The notes: generated by a model not told the origin, from the sequence alone. 64,000 nt of DNA from Brevibacillus choshinensis (GCF_016811915.1 NZ_CP069127.1:4312001-4376000); one strand, 5' to 3'; shown: positions 25,510 through 36,005, counted from the first letter of the stretch. Made by a program: numbers and translations.

Positions 25510-26180
25510 GGAATCACCTCCAGGCGATAGCCGAGTCCGCGAATCGTCCGGATCAAAAAGCCGTACTCTTCTGCCGGAAAGCGCTCACGGAGCCGATTGA
25601 TGTGCACATCTACCGTCCGCTCGTTCCCGTCGAAATCATATCCCCAGATCTGTTCGATCAGCTGTTCCCGGGAAAGCGTCTTGCCCGAATAGCTCGCCAG
25701 CTTGAACAGCAGCTCAAACTCTTTTAATGGAAGCGTCAAAAGCTTGCTGCCACACGTCACCTCCAGGGTTTGGCTGTTTAGCTGCAGGCTGCCCACCTGC
25801 ACCACGTGAGAGCTGGCGATGCGGTACCGCTTCAATAGCGCCTTTGCCCGCACCACGAGCTCAGCAGGCTCGAACGGCTTGACGAGATAATCGTCCGTCC
25901 CCAGCTCAAAGCCCTTGATCTTTTGCGCAGTCTCGCCTTTTGCCGTCAGCATGAGCAGCGGGATGTCATACTGGCTTCGCAGCTCCCTGCACAGCTCCCA
26001 GCCATCCATGTTCGGCATCATGATGTCGAGAACGACCAGATCGGCAGGTGTCATCTCCAGCTTGGACAATGCCTCCACGCCATCCACTGCTTCCATGATG
26101 TCAAAGCCTTCCCGCTGCAAAAAGACCCGGACCAACTCCCGTATATGCGGATCATCGTCTACCACCATGATTCTGGTCAT
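25506..26180 (-). CDS. OmpR-family response regulator
   Basis: The 224-residue protein has a receiver domain (IMVVDDDPHIREL; phospho-acceptor Asp in LVVLDIMMPNMDG; Lys in DYLVKPF) and a C-terminal winged helix (KTLSREQLIEQIWGYDFDGNERTVDVHINRLRERF). It starts four bases after the ABC transporter stop. Tandem 11-bp repeats upstream of the MFS gene (29423-29454) fit the binding sites of this class, suggesting autoregulation of the operon. Confidence 0.93.
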   Translation of the reverse strand: MTRIMVVDDDPHIRELVRVFLQREGFDIMEAVDGVEALSKLEMTPADLVVLDIMMPNMDGWELCRELRSQYDIPLLMLTAKGETAQKIKGFELGTDDYLVKPFEPAELVVRAKALLKRYRIASSHVVQVGSLQLNSQTLEVTCGSKLLTLPLKEFELLFKLASYSGKTLSREQLIEQIWGYDFDGNERTVDVHINRLRERFPAEEYGFLIRTIRGLGYRLEVIP

Positions 26181-26184
26181 CGGT

Positions 26185-27948
26185 TTACACCCTCTCTTTC
26201 ACACGCAGCTGCTGCGTGGCAAATTCCCGATACAGCGCATGAGTCTCGAAAAGCTCGGCGTGAACTCCTCTGCCGGTAATCTTTCCTTTTTCCATGAACA
26301 GAATCTGATCCGCATCCACCACCGTCGACAGGCGATGGGCGATGACCAGCGTCGTGCGTCCCTTCATGAGATTGGCGAGCGCCTGCTGCACCACCAGCTC
26401 CGATTTGCTGTCCAGGCTGGAGGTCGCTTCATCCAGCATGAGGATTTGCGGATCGCGAAGCAAGGCACGCGCGATCCCAATCCGCTGTCTTTGACCGCCG
26501 GAAAGCTTGACTCCCCGCTCCCCGACCTGTGTATCGTACGCTTCGGGTAACTCTTCGATAAATTGATCGGCATACGCCATGGCAGCCGCCTGCCCCAGCT
26601 CGGCGTCGCTGATTTCCCGATCCAGACCGTAGCATATGTTTTCCCGGATGGTCCCGGCGATCAGCGGGCTTTCCTGTGAGACGTAGCCGATCTTGCTGCG
26701 CCAGGAAGCTAGGGAGAAATCTTGAATGGAGTCATTTCCGAGGCGAATCTCCCCGTTCAAAGGCTGATAGTATCGCTCCAGCAGGGAAAACATCGTCGTC
26801 TTTCCGCTGCCGCTCGGCCCGACAATCGCGGTCACCTTGCCCGGCTCGATCGTAAAGCTCACATCGTCCAAAATGGTCTCGCCGCCGCTCTCATAGGCAA
26901 AGCTCACGCGATCCACATGAATGGGCAGCTCAGCGCTCAGAAGGTCCCGTCCGGATAAGTGGTCCTCTTCCTCTGCTCCCAACGTCTCGATAATCCGCTC
27001 CGTCGCTCCCATCGCTTTTTGCAATTGGGTGAAAAACTGTGTGAACTGCCCCAAAGGCATCACGATTTGAACGAGGTACAAAATAAAGGCAACCAGCTCT
27101 CCCGCCGTCAGCGCGCCTGTCGCAACACGCATCCCGCCGTACCCCATGATGACGACCAGAAGCACCATCAGAACAAACGAAATGAGCGGTCCGATCATCG
27201 CCTGGACCCGGCCTTCCTTGAGTCCATAGCGGAACAGATTGTCGATTCCCTTTTTTCCGCTCTCATACTCATGCGGCTCCGCATTGGACGACTTCACCAG
27301 ACGAATTTCCGAAAGCACCTGGTTCATGATCGTGGTAAAGCTCGCGGTTTCGTCCTGCAGCCCTTTGGAAATACGATACATCTGCCGGCCGAGCGGAAAC
27401 AGGATCAGGAACGAAAACGGAACGGCCACCAGCATGACCAAAGTCATCTGCCAGTCGAGGTACAACAGCGTCGCAATCGATCCGATGATCGCGATGACAC
27501 CAGTAAAGAAATTGGAGAGATGCTCTGTGATCAGCCCTTTGACGACACCCGTATCGTTCGTCATCCGGCTGATCGTATCACCCGTGCGATGGTTGTCGTA
27601 ATAGGAGACCGGCAGCACCAGCAGCTTTTTCCACAGTCGATCCCGCAGGGCAGCCACAATGCTTTGCCCCACATGATTGAGCAAATAAATGGAGAGTCCG
27701 CCCGCAATCGCTTGTGCGATAAAAGCGGTACCCAACAGCACGATTTGCCCTTTACTAATGGAAGAGAGGGTAAAGCTGTCCACGAGATCCTTCGTAAAAA
27801 GCGGAATGACCAAACTCACCAGCGTGGTGGCAATACTCAGGAACAGGGCGATTCCGACTTTCCACTTGGACGGATTTGTTTCTTTTATTAATTGAAAGAA
27901 CGGACGCCAGTTAGCCTGTGTTCGATCCTTTTGTTTCTTATTCATCAT
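26185..27948 (-). CDS. ABC exporter, fused TMD-NBD half transporter
   Basis: The 587-residue protein has six membrane helices (about 20-310), then an ATPase domain with Walker [10 protein letters not shown], signature [19 protein letters not shown] and Walker [13 protein letters not shown]. This is the BmrA/LmrA/MsbA layout of multidrug or lipid exporters acting as dimers. The start is one of two ATGs at 27948/27945 after AAGGAG; the open frame upstream overlaps the MFS gene. The MFS stop codon lies within this ribosome-binding site, so the two genes are tightly linked. Confidence 0.92.
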   Translation of the reverse strand: MMNKKQKDRTQANWRPFFQLIKETNPSKWKVGIALFLSIATTLVSLVIPLFTKDLVDSFTLSSISKGQIVLLGTAFIAQAIAGGLSIYLLNHVGQSIVAALRDRLWKKLLVLPVSYYDNHRTGDTISRMTNDTGVVKGLITEHLSNFFTGVIAIIGSIATLLYLDWQMTLVMLVAVPFSFLILFPLGRQMYRISKGLQDETASFTTIMNQVLSEIRLVKSSNAEPHEYESGKKGIDNLFRYGLKEGRVQAMIGPLISFVLMVLLVVIMGYGGMRVATGALTAGELVAFILYLVQIVMPLGQFTQFFTQLQKAMGATERIIETLGAEEEDHLSGRDLLSAELPIHVDRVSFAYESGGETILDDVSFTIEPGKVTAIVGPSGSGKTTMFSLLERYYQPLNGEIRLGNDSIQDFSLASWRSKIGYVSQESPLIAGTIRENICYGLDREISDAELGQAAAMAYADQFIEELPEAYDTQVGERGVKLSGGQRQRIGIARALLRDPQILMLDEATSSLDSKSELVVQQALANLMKGRTTLVIAHRLSTVVDADQILFMEKGKITGRGVHAELFETHALYREFATQQLRVKERV

Positions 27949-27950
27949 GA

Positions 27951-29351
27951 CTATCTCCTTACTTGCACAGATTGTGGCTGGGACTTCTCTCGCTTGATCA
28001 ATCGGGCGTTTCCTAGAAAAAGGGCGGCTACCCATGCCAGGATGATAAAGAAGAGGCCGAGGGTGAAGACGTGCTGGATGGAAACCACTAAAACCGCTTG
28101 TGCATGCAGCATGGCCCCCATCACACTGACCCCGATCGCAGCACCCATGGAGCGGATGAAGCCGAAGAAGGCGGTCACGACCCCGCGCTGCTGATGACCG
28201 ACTGCGCTTTGCATGGCCGTGCCCAATACCGGCATGAGGGGCCCCATCCCCAAGCCTGCTACTATCATATACGAACCAACCGTCATCAAGGTTGTCATTT
28301 CGTCCATCATTCTCAGCAAACCAAATCCGATCGCCATGACAAACAAGCTGCTCCATACGATTTGACGGTACCTAAAACGGGTGACCAGCTGCCCGCCAAT
28401 GATGTTGCCTGCGATAAAGGCAAGCATGAACGGAATGAGCATGTATCCGGCTATTGTCGGTTTCACTCCGAGAACTTCCTGCAAATAGAACGGCACATAG
28501 GTGATGGCTCCAAACATGCCCGCACTCATAAAGAAAGAAACGATGCTGGCACTCGATATGACGGAATTTCGAAACAGGGTTAACGGCAAGATCGGTTCCG
28601 CCACCCTGGTTTCGATCCATAAAAACAAGCCGAGGAGAATCCCTCCCAGACCGTATAGTCCGACCAGCATTGCATCCGTTTCCCTGCCGCTCTCGCCTCC
28701 GAGCACGAGGGCGAGCAAGATCGCGATGATCGACCCACTCAAGGTAACGGCTCCTGGCCAGTCGATCCAGTGCTTAGTGGTGGTACGCTTTTCTTTGAGC
28801 CCTGCCGCCAAGAAGCACATGGCCGCGACGCCAAAGGGCAGGTTGACGTAAAAGACCCAGTTCCAGCTGACTTGCTCGGTCAAATATCCGCCAAGGACAG
28901 GCCCAAGAATGCTCGACACGCCGAAAACGGCTGCAAACAGCGCTTGAAACTTACCTCTTCGCTCCGGTGGAAACAAATCTCCCACGATCGTCATCGCAAT
29001 CGGCATCAGCGCTCCGGCTCCCAGCCCTTGGATGCCCCTGTATACGATCAGCTGCGCCATGCTCCCTGCCATTCCGCACAGAGCTGATCCGACGAGAAAG
29101 ATTGCCATTCCAAATAGGTACATGCGTTTTCGTCCATACAGGTCTGCGAGCTTTCCATAGATCGGCATGCTCGTCGTCGACGTCAGCATGTAGATGGAAA
29201 AGACCCAGCTGTACAACGAGAGTCCCCCCAGTTCCTTGACCACGGTCGGCATGGCTGTCGCCGTGATGGTCTGATCGAGGGAGGACAAGAGAAGTCCCAA
29301 AAGCAGCCCGGTCAAAATCAGCTTGGTGTCAGATCCCTTCCCGTTTATCAT
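27951..29351 (-). CDS. MFS drug exporter, DHA2 (EmrB/QacA) type
   Basis: The 466-residue protein has about 14 hydrophobic helices with [19 protein letters not shown] in helix 1, [16 protein letters not shown] after helix 2 and [10 protein letters not shown] in helix 5 (motif C of exporters). The start is the ATG at 29351, nine bases after AAGGAG. It is the first gene of an operon with an ABC exporter and a two-component system. Confidence 0.9.
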   Translation of the reverse strand: MINGKGSDTKLILTGLLLGLLLSSLDQTITATAMPTVVKELGGLSLYSWVFSIYMLTSTTSMPIYGKLADLYGRKRMYLFGMAIFLVGSALCGMAGSMAQLIVYRGIQGLGAGALMPIAMTIVGDLFPPERRGKFQALFAAVFGVSSILGPVLGGYLTEQVSWNWVFYVNLPFGVAAMCFLAAGLKEKRTTTKHWIDWPGAVTLSGSIIAILLALVLGGESGRETDAMLVGLYGLGGILLGLFLWIETRVAEPILPLTLFRNSVISSASIVSFFMSAGMFGAITYVPFYLQEVLGVKPTIAGYMLIPFMLAFIAGNIIGGQLVTRFRYRQIVWSSLFVMAIGFGLLRMMDEMTTLMTVGSYMIVAGLGMGPLMPVLGTAMQSAVGHQQRGVVTAFFGFIRSMGAAIGVSVMGAMLHAQAVLVVSIQHVFTLGLFFIILAWVAALFLGNARLIKREKSQPQSVQVRR

Positions 29352-29422
29352 CCTTCTTCTCTCCTTCAGGTTAGGTGGATGAAATGCGTTCATCCCTTTG
29401 CAAGAGAAAAGATACCGCATGA

Positions 29423-29454
29423 ATGTAAACGGAATATAAACGGGATAATACGGG
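29423..29454. promoter_or_regulatory. Tandem 11-bp repeats, OmpR-type operator
   Basis: ATGTAAACGGA (29423-29433) is followed immediately by ATATAAACGGG (29434-29444) and a degenerate ATAATACGGG (29445-29454). Head-to-tail 11-bp repeats are typical of OmpR/PhoB-class regulators. They lie 72-103 bp upstream of the MFS start. Confidence 0.6.
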
Positions 29455-29552
29455 AGGTTAGGTTTTTCATAGAAGAACGGATGCCGTTTTTTCTCCTATG
29501 ATTTTTGTATATAAATGATGAATTTGGGGTAGATGACAAGAAACAAATCGAG

Positions 29553-29558
29553 TATAAT
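29553..29558 (+). promoter_or_regulatory. -10 element of aconitase gene
   Basis: TATAAT lies 74 bp upstream of the TTG start. The -35 position is weak. Confidence 0.45.
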
Positions 29559-29632
29559 AGGTTCGTAATGAAGGAAACGAAACTGCGTTTCACCAGATGA
29601 AACCCCAAGAATCTTTAGGGAGGTTGTATACA

Positions 29633-32362
29633 TTGGCTAACAAAGATGCTTACAAAGTAAAATCTTCCCTGCAAGTAGGCGACAAGTCTTTCGCGTACTA
29701 TCGCCTGCAAGGGTTGGAAGAACAAGGTGTTGGAGAAGTTTCCAAACTGCCGTTCTCCATTAAAGTTCTGCTCGAGGCTGCTGTACGTCAGTTCGATGGC
29801 CGTGCTATCACCAAAGAACACGTACAACAACTGGCGACCTGGACAAAAGGCCGCGACGAAAACCAAGAAGTTCCACTCGCACCAGCACGTATCGTTCTGC
29901 AAGACTTCACCGGCGTTCCAGCTGTTGTAGACTTGGCAGCTATGCGTATCGCAATGAAGCGCGCAGGTGGAGATCCAAAGCGAATCAATCCATTGGTTCC
30001 AGTTGACCTCGTTATCGACCACTCCGTCATGGTTGACGATTTCGGTAACGCTTCTGCTCTGGACAACAACATGAAGCTGGAATTCGAACGCAACGCTGAG
30101 CGCTACCGCTTCCTGCGTTGGGCACAAACTGCGTTTGACAACTTCCGTGCGGTTCCTCCGGCAACGGGTATCGTTCACCAAGTAAACCTGGAGTACCTGG
30201 CATCTGTAATCGCTACTCGTGAAGTAGATGGCGAACTGGTTGCTTTCCCTGACTCCCTCGTAGGTACTGACTCCCACACCACCATGATCAACGGTCTCGG
30301 TGTTCTTGGATGGGGCGTTGGCGGTATCGAGGCAGAAGCAGGAATGCTCGGCCAACCTCTGTATTTCGTAACACCGGAAGTCGTTGGTTTCAAACTGACT
30401 GGTACCCTGAGTGCCGGTGCGACTGCAACTGACCTGGCTCTGACTGTTACCCAAATGCTGCGCAAAAAAGGCGTTGTAGGTAAATTCGTGGAGTTCTACG
30501 GCTCCGGCTTGTCCAACATTTCGCTGGCTGACCGCGCTACCGTAGCTAACATGGCTCCTGAATACGGCGCTACCATGGGCTTCTTCCCAGTAGACGCTGA
30601 AACACTGAACTACCTGCGTCAAACAGGTCGCGAAGAAGATCTGATCAACCTGGTTGAAACTTACACCAAGGCACAAGGTCTCTTCCGTACCGACGAAACT
30701 CCAGACCCAGTATTCTCCGAAACTTTGGAACTGGATCTGTCCACAGTTGTACCTAGCTTGGCTGGTCCAAAACGCCCTCAAGACCGTGTAGAACTGACTG
30801 CTATGAAGGAATCCTTCAACAACAGCCTGCGCACACCAATCGACAAAGGCGGTTTTGGTCTCTCCGAAGAGAAAATCGCAGCTTCCGCACCTGTTGCTTA
30901 TGCAAACGGTGAAAAAGCTACACTGAAAACAGGTTCTGTCGTTATTGCAGCGATCACTTCCTGTACCAATACTTCTAACCCAAGCGTAATGCTCGGCGCT
31001 GGTATCCTGGCGAAAAAAGCAGTGGAAAAAGGTCTGACGAAACCAGCTTTCGTGAAGAGCTCCCTGGCTCCAGGTTCCCGTGTTGTTACTCAATACCTGA
31101 TCGACGCAGGTCTGATCGATTCCTTGAACACTATCGGCTTTAACGTCGTAGGTTATGGTTGCACCACTTGCATCGGTAACTCCGGTCCATTGCCAGAGGA
31201 AACCAGCAAAGCAATCGCGGATGAAGATCTGACTGTAGCAGCTGTCCTGTCTGGTAACCGTAACTTTGAAGGCCGTATCCATGCACAGGTAAAAGCGAAC
31301 TACCTCGCTTCTCCTCCATTGGTTATCGCTTATGCATTGGCGGGTACAGTAGATATCGACCTGTCCACAGAGCCAATCGGCACTGGCAAAGACGGTCAAC
31401 CTGTATACCTGAAAGACATCTGGCCAACTCCGCAAGAAATCTCGGAAGCTATGGGTAAAGCGATGAACCCTGACCTGTTCCGTGCCGAGTACGCGAATGT
31501 ATTCACGGCTAACAAAGCCTGGAATGAAATTGACGTACCGGAAGGCGATCTGTACGAGTGGGATGAAAAATCCACCTACATTCAAGAACCGCCATTCTTC
31601 CAAAACCTTACTGGTGCTATTGGTCACATCGAAGACATCAAAACAGCAAGCTCCATCGCTCTGTTCGGTGACTCCGTTACAACTGACCACATCTCGCCAG
31701 CAGGTAACATCTCGCCAACCAGCCCTGCAGGTCTCTATCTGCAAGCAAACGGCGTAGAGCGCAAAGACTTCAACTCCTACGGTGCTCGCCGTGGTAGCCA
31801 TGATGTAATGATGCGCGGTACATTCGCGAACATCCGTATCCGCAACCAAGTGGCTCCTGGCACTGAAGGTGGCGTAACCAAATACCTGCCAACTGACGAA
31901 GTAATGTCCATCTACGATGCTTCCATGAAGTATCAAGCAGACGGTACTCCACTCGTTGTACTGGCTGGTAAAGAATACGGTACTGGTTCTTCCCGTGACT
32001 GGGCAGCAAAAGGTACTTTCCTCTTGGGCATCAAAGCGGTTATTGCTGAGAGCTTCGAGCGTATCCACCGTGCAAACCTGGTAGGTATGGGCGTACTGCC
32101 TCTGCAATTCGTTGACGGTCAAAGCTGGAAATCCTTGAACATCGACGGTACTGAGTCCTTCAGCATCGTAGGACTTTCCGACGACGTTCAACCTGGCCAA
32201 CGCGTGAAAGTACTCGCTACCCGCAAAGACGGCAGCAGCTTCGAATTCGAAGTGATTGTTCGTCTGGACTCCATGGTAGACGTAGACTACTATCGCAATG
32301 GCGGTATCCTGCAAACCGTACTGCGTCAATTGCTGGATGAAGGCAAACCAGTTAACGCATAA
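29633..32362 (+). CDS. acnA: Aconitate hydratase (aconitase A)
   Basis: The 909-residue monomeric aconitase isomerises citrate to isocitrate in the TCA cycle. Fe-S ligands are Cys-444 (SCTNTSNP), Cys-510 and Cys-513 ([13 protein letters not shown]); [23 protein letters not shown] and [13 protein letters not shown] are family blocks, and the C-terminal swivel domain ([14 protein letters not shown]) is complete. The start is the TTG at 29633 with AGGGAGGT upstream; the ATG at 29597 lacks a site. Aconitases of Bacillus (CitB) also bind RNA in iron starvation, which may hold here. Codon choice is much more biased (many GTA/GTT, CTG, TCC, AAC) than in neighbours, as expected for high expression. 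Confidence 0.97.
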   Translation: MANKDAYKVKSSLQVGDKSFAYYRLQGLEEQGVGEVSKLPFSIKVLLEAAVRQFDGRAITKEHVQQLATWTKGRDENQEVPLAPARIVLQDFTGVPAVVDLAAMRIAMKRAGGDPKRINPLVPVDLVIDHSVMVDDFGNASALDNNMKLEFERNAERYRFLRWAQTAFDNFRAVPPATGIVHQVNLEYLASVIATREVDGELVAFPDSLVGTDSHTTMINGLGVLGWGVGGIEAEAGMLGQPLYFVTPEVVGFKLTGTLSAGATATDLALTVTQMLRKKGVVGKFVEFYGSGLSNISLADRATVANMAPEYGATMGFFPVDAETLNYLRQTGREEDLINLVETYTKAQGLFRTDETPDPVFSETLELDLSTVVPSLAGPKRPQDRVELTAMKESFNNSLRTPIDKGGFGLSEEKIAASAPVAYANGEKATLKTGSVVIAAITSCTNTSNPSVMLGAGILAKKAVEKGLTKPAFVKSSLAPGSRVVTQYLIDAGLIDSLNTIGFNVVGYGCTTCIGNSGPLPEETSKAIADEDLTVAAVLSGNRNFEGRIHAQVKANYLASPPLVIAYALAGTVDIDLSTEPIGTGKDGQPVYLKDIWPTPQEISEAMGKAMNPDLFRAEYANVFTANKAWNEIDVPEGDLYEWDEKSTYIQEPPFFQNLTGAIGHIEDIKTASSIALFGDSVTTDHISPAGNISPTSPAGLYLQANGVERKDFNSYGARRGSHDVMMRGTFANIRIRNQVAPGTEGGVTKYLPTDEVMSIYDASMKYQADGTPLVVLAGKEYGTGSSRDWAAKGTFLLGIKAVIAESFERIHRANLVGMGVLPLQFVDGQSWKSLNIDGTESFSIVGLSDDVQPGQRVKVLATRKDGSSFEFEVIVRLDSMVDVDYYRNGGILQTVLRQLLDEGKPVNA

Positions 32363-32403
32363 GTTCACTTTACAAATAAGTTCGTAACAGCACCCACCCA
32401 AAT

Positions 32404-32442
32404 AAAAAGGCAGCCATCGTTTCGACGATGAGCTGCCTTTTT
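32404..32442. terminator. Bidirectional terminator after aconitase
   Basis: The 11-bp outer stem AAAAAGGCAGC / GCTGCCTTTTT has an inner CATCGT/ACGATG stem. It separates acnA from the convergent EamA gene. Confidence 0.9.
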
Positions 32443-32452
32443 GCATGTCTGT

Positions 32453-33376
32453 TTATCGATCCATGACTTCGGCTGATGATTTTGCCTGTCTTCGCTTCCA
32501 CTGTTGATCAATCAAACCGGATGCAAACGTGACACCGATGAAAACGAGCAGTCCTCCCCACACCTGTGGCTGCGTGATCCCCTCCCCAAACAGGACGCTG
32601 ATCATCGCTGTGAACACGGGGATCAGGTTCAGGGTGATACCTGCCTGACTCGCCCCCACCGCACGCACCGATACGTTCCAGAATACAAAGGAGCAAATAG
32701 ACGGGAACAAGACAATGTAGGCAATGCCAGTGAAAGCAAGCGGGCTCAGTGTGGAGAAGTCTATCCCCTCCGCGATGGCAAAGGGAAGCATCATGACCAC
32801 GGCGAAAGCGGTTGACGCAGCTGTGGCCGTAATCGGCGATACCCCCTTCACCTTCTTGCCGATGATGGAATACAGCGTCCACACCAGCACACAGCACAGT
32901 ACCAGCAGATCCCCTTGATTGTAGTCGGTTTGAAAGACCCGCAAAAGATGTCCCTTAGTCAAGATGACGAGGACCCCTAGCAGCGAGAGGATAAAGCCGG
33001 ATGCCTGAATACGAGATACCTTTTCACGCAGGAAAAACACGGAAAACAAAACGATCACGACCGGATTCAGGGCTGTCACCAGCGCCGCATTGGTAGCCGA
33101 CGTATGCTTGAGCGACGAATACAGCAGAACATTAAACCCGATGACACCGAGCAGCCCCATCAAGCTAAGGGGCAGCCATGCTCTTGCGACCTGCCTCCAA
33201 TCCGGCTTTTCCAATGCAAGCGCGAGTGGGATCAGAATGACGAGCGCCAACACCCACCTCGCAAAAGTCAGCCACAGCGGAGTCATCTCCGATACGACAA
33301 ACTTGCCAAATACGTAATTGCCTGCCCAAAACAGGTTGCAAAATACCAGCAACCACCATGCGCGTGATTTCCCCAC
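32453..33376 (-). CDS. EamA/DMT-family transporter
   Basis: The 307-residue protein has ten hydrophobic helices in two EamA repeats (WWLLVFCNLFWAGNYVFGKF; LVLCCVLVWTLYSIIGKKV). Like other members it probably exports or imports a small metabolite; which is unknown. I chose the GTG at 33376, eight bases after GAGGAG; a GTG at 33385 is also possible. Confidence 0.85.
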   Translation of the reverse strand: MGKSRAWWLLVFCNLFWAGNYVFGKFVVSEMTPLWLTFARWVLALVILIPLALALEKPDWRQVARAWLPLSLMGLLGVIGFNVLLYSSLKHTSATNAALVTALNPVVIVLFSVFFLREKVSRIQASGFILSLLGVLVILTKGHLLRVFQTDYNQGDLLVLCCVLVWTLYSIIGKKVKGVSPITATAASTAFAVVMMLPFAIAEGIDFSTLSPLAFTGIAYIVLFPSICSFVFWNVSVRAVGASQAGITLNLIPVFTAMISVLFGEGITQPQVWGGLLVFIGVTFASGLIDQQWKRRQAKSSAEVMDR

Positions 33377-33521
33377 AACTCCCACTCCTCATGCGTTCTC
33401 TTTTTATCATGTCCCTCTTAGTATCCTAGTCGCGCCCTGTTTTTTCAATATTTGAACTTTCTTTTCCACGCATGATGGCTCCTTTTCTTAGACACCCTTA
33501 CACCAGAAGGGGGAATCTGAC

Positions 33522-33863
33522 ATGGATCCAGTCAATCCAGCAGGTGAAAAGGATTTTGCACAGATTTATGCGCAGTACAAAGCGGACGGCGAGCAGCAGG
33601 CCCTGCGTGAAAATGGAGGAGCAAACCAGCAAGCCGCGGCAGGCAAAGAACAGATTGTGGCTGTCCGGAAAAACGACGACGGGGACCTGATCGCGTTCAA
33701 GACAGAGACGGGCAGAGAGCTGGACTACATCACTGCCTTGTCCGAAGCAAAGGCCGGAAAGATCGCACACGTGGACGTCTTTCACAAGTATGGCCGCGAT
33801 ATTTTGCGCAGTGAACCCGACGGCATCAAGGAGAACAATTTGGACAACCTTCCTGAGTTTTAA
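33522..33863 (+). CDS. DUF3892 domain protein
   Basis: The 113-residue soluble protein has a Gln/Ala-rich N-terminus, then the DUF3892 core: VAVRKNDDGDLIAFKTETGRELDYITALSEAKAGKIAHVDVFHKYGRDILRSEPDG, ending in ENNLDNLPEF. Function is not known. GAAGGGGGAATCTGAC precedes the ATG. It is monocistronic. Confidence 0.85.
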   Translation: MDPVNPAGEKDFAQIYAQYKADGEQQALRENGGANQQAAAGKEQIVAVRKNDDGDLIAFKTETGRELDYITALSEAKAGKIAHVDVFHKYGRDILRSEPDGIKENNLDNLPEF

Positions 33864-33914
33864 ATGAATGCAAAAAGGTCGCCCGCGGCATGCAGGCGAC
33901 CTTTTTGCATTCAT
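33864..33914. terminator. 20-bp stem terminator
   Basis: Perfect 20-bp arms (33864-33883 and 33895-33914) with an 11-base loop lie between the convergent DUF3892 and methyltransferase genes. The stem includes AAAAAGG/CCTTTTT, so it can work in both directions. Confidence 0.9.
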
Positions 33915-33923
33915 GGTATGCGT

Positions 33924-34676
33924 TTACGTTGCAGGGCTTACCTTTTCTGCTGAAAGGATGAGGAACATCGGTCTTCGCATTTCATCCTGCATCAGGGGAT
34001 CATCCTTCCGCATTTCCTCCGTAGGCATTGGCTCCTGAACTGCTTTGATTCTAAATCCTTGTTCAATCAGGTCATTCATGTAAGTCGAGATGGTGCGATG
34101 GTACTTGATGACATTCTCGGCCAAAAAGGACGTTTTTCTCATGCCTTCTTCCTGGTAATGATCGACGGGCCAATGCAGACGCCTGCCTTGCTCGTCTACC
34201 GTCCAGTCCTGCTGTGCGCGGGCTGTGAAGATCGGATGCTCGACGGAAAACAGGAAGGTGCCGCCCGTCTTCAGGCAATGGTATACCTTTTGGCAGAGCT
34301 CTCCAAAATCCTTGACGTAATGGAAAGCCAACGAACTGATCACCACGTCAAACTGGTCGGGAGAAAACGAAATGTCTTCAATGGGCATTTGCAGATAGGT
34401 GACGGCCAGATCGTCCTCTGTCATCTCCCTCGCCTTTTGAAGCATCTTTTCGGAAAGATCTACCCCGACTACCGAGCTTGCCTGCTGTTCACGCGCATAG
34501 CGGCAATGCCAGCCGAATCCGCATCCCAAATCCAGGACGTGCTGATCTCGCAGGTCGGGAAGCAGCGACTTGAACACATGCCATTCGCCTGCCCCTTCCA
34601 ACCCTTTGACAGAACGGTTCATCTGCTGATAGGCGGAAAAGAATGCGGGGTCATCGTATTTGTTTTGTTTCATCAT
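33924..34676 (-). CDS. Class I SAM-dependent methyltransferase
   Basis: The 250-residue protein has motif I HVLDLGCGFGWHCRYA, an acidic residue after the second strand (VVGVDLSEKML) and FDVVISSLAFHYVKDFGE. This is the small-molecule methyltransferase pattern (UbiE/Methyltransf_11 type); the substrate is unknown. Two ATGs (34676, 34673) follow GAGGTG. The gene overlaps the 3' end of the metallo-hydrolase gene, so the two are cotranscribed. Confidence 0.88.
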   Translation of the reverse strand: MMKQNKYDDPAFFSAYQQMNRSVKGLEGAGEWHVFKSLLPDLRDQHVLDLGCGFGWHCRYAREQQASSVVGVDLSEKMLQKAREMTEDDLAVTYLQMPIEDISFSPDQFDVVISSLAFHYVKDFGELCQKVYHCLKTGGTFLFSVEHPIFTARAQQDWTVDEQGRRLHWPVDHYQEEGMRKTSFLAENVIKYHRTISTYMNDLIEQGFRIKAVQEPMPTEEMRKDDPLMQDEMRRPMFLILSAEKVSPAT

Positions 34677-35424
34677 CGTTCACCTCTGCTTTCATGCAGG
34701 CATGAATGAGCTGGCGGAGAGCCTGCTTCGCATCGCCTTGAAACCGTCCACCGTGATAGCATACGATCTGTTCGATGTCGTATTCCAGTAAAAGCTGGAT
34801 CGAGCGGATGGCGGCTTCCATATCCAAGGTGTACTGAGGATTGGCGATGGCAAGCTGTCCTCCCTCCATCACGACTGCGTCTCCTGCGATCAGCGTTTTG
34901 GCAGCGGGAAGATACAAGGAAATATGGCCAGGCATATGCCCTGGAGTGTGAACGATCTCGATGCCGCCGCACCAAGGCAGCCTTTCTCCGTGAGAAACCG
35001 CTCGATCGACGGCTGCCGGCTCGACTGACTGCAAAAACCGGATGAACGCTTCCGCTCCCGGCTTTTCCGCTTCTGGCAGTACATCCAGGGATGCTTCGGC
35101 CTGTTCCACTCGAAGCGACCTTTTCGTTCCTTCCACATAGGGCACATCCAGCTCATGCGCGATGATTTCTATGCGTGGAACCAATCTTTTTAGTGCCGCC
35201 ATGGACCCGATGTGATCGACATCGTGGTGAGTGATGATCAATTTGGTTAGGGAATCGAGCTGGATGTCATACTGACCAGCAGCTTCCGCAATCTGCTGGA
35301 TTTGATCCGGATAGCCGCAATCCACGAGAATCGTTTCGTCCCAATCCCGCAAAAGCACTGGGGTAATCGTCTGGGTCTGTCCGTTCCACGTACGATCAAT
35401 AGGGAGCAGATGCAACACGCTCAT
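34651..35424 (-). CDS. MBL-fold metallo-hydrolase
   Basis: The 257-residue protein has the metallo-beta-lactamase fold signature KLIITHHDVDHIGSMAAL, then HTPGHMPGHISLYLP, LIAGDAVV and CYHGGRF. The metal motif is H-x-D-x-D-H rather than H-x-H-x-D-H, a variant common in this subfamily. It probably hydrolyses an ester or lactone; there is no evidence for lactam cleavage. The upstream start follows GGAGGTACCT. First gene of a pair with the methyltransferase. Confidence 0.88.
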   Translation of the reverse strand: MSVLHLLPIDRTWNGQTQTITPVLLRDWDETILVDCGYPDQIQQIAEAAGQYDIQLDSLTKLIITHHDVDHIGSMAALKRLVPRIEIIAHELDVPYVEGTKRSLRVEQAEASLDVLPEAEKPGAEAFIRFLQSVEPAAVDRAVSHGERLPWCGGIEIVHTPGHMPGHISLYLPAAKTLIAGDAVVMEGGQLAIANPQYTLDMEAAIRSIQLLLEYDIEQIVCYHGGRFQGDAKQALRQLIHACMKAEVNDDETKQIR

Positions 35425-35505
35425 AGGTACCTCCTCATTCCTCTGCCATTTACGTACAGCTTACAGCAAGGGATGAGGAGATGAAAGTTCGTTCACGCTA
35501 CAGAA

Positions 35506-35772
35506 TTAACGATGTCCGCGGATGATTCTGCGGATGCTGTGCTCCGTCAGATGATAGAGCTGGGCGAGCGTTTTGACGGGCACGCCGGAGTGATTCGCCG
35601 AAACGATCGCTTCATTTCGCTCCTGGACTAATTTCTTCGACTGGGTACACTCTCCCCATTGCTTTTTATCCTCTTCGCGGACAGGGATGTACAAATAGCT
35701 GCCTTGCGTATATTCCTGAATGCTGCGAAGCAATTCTTTCGGCAGCATTTTTTCTGCATTGATGTATTTCAT
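35506..35772 (-). CDS. CD3324-family HTH protein
   Basis: The 88-residue protein matches the CD3324/Mor-like pattern: MKYINAEKMLPKELLRSIQEYTQGSYLYIP, then KKQWGECTQSKKLVQERN, and a C-terminal helix-turn-helix (VPVKTLAQLYHLTEHSIRRII). Probably a small transcription factor; targets are unknown. AGGAG lies nine bases before the ATG. Overlapping inverted repeats lie 50-125 bp upstream. Confidence 0.82.
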   Translation of the reverse strand: MKYINAEKMLPKELLRSIQEYTQGSYLYIPVREEDKKQWGECTQSKKLVQERNEAIVSANHSGVPVKTLAQLYHLTEHSIRRIIRGHR

Positions 35773-35818
35773 GTCGCTTTGCTCCTGTCTATATCACGTT
35801 CGTTCGTTCTATAGAGAA

Positions 35819-35888
35819 GCAAAGAGTTCCCCTTTTAGTGTGGAGTAGGCTCTAAACAAAGAACTTGCGGAACTCTTTGCTTAGAGCC
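35819..35888. repeat. Interlocking inverted repeats upstream of CD3324 gene
   Basis: Arms in order A-B-A'-B': A GCAAAGAGTTCC (35819-35830), B GGCTCTAA (35848-35855), A' GGAACTCTTTGC (35869-35880), B' TTAGAGCC (35881-35888). B/B' extends inward with CAAAGA/TCTTTG to a near 15-bp stem that uses part of A', so the two hairpins exclude each other or form a pseudoknot. No T tract follows either. Confidence 0.6.
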
Positions 35889-36005
35889 GAATTCGGCAAC
35901 GCGAACAAATGCAATCATCATGGGATCACCTCCGAACAGCATTCTTTTCACAGTTTACATCCTCCAGCTGTCTGCCTGCTACCATGAATTCGCTTCAGGT
36001 CCTCC

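Noticed and set aside
27949..28356. Extended N-terminus of the ABC exporter
   Set aside because: The extension lies inside the MFS gene in another frame; AAGGAG marks the ATG at 27948.
29615..32446. 943-codon minus-strand frame opposite aconitase as a real gene
   Set aside because: Cys/Ser/Val-rich translation without domains, explained by codon bias of the sense gene.
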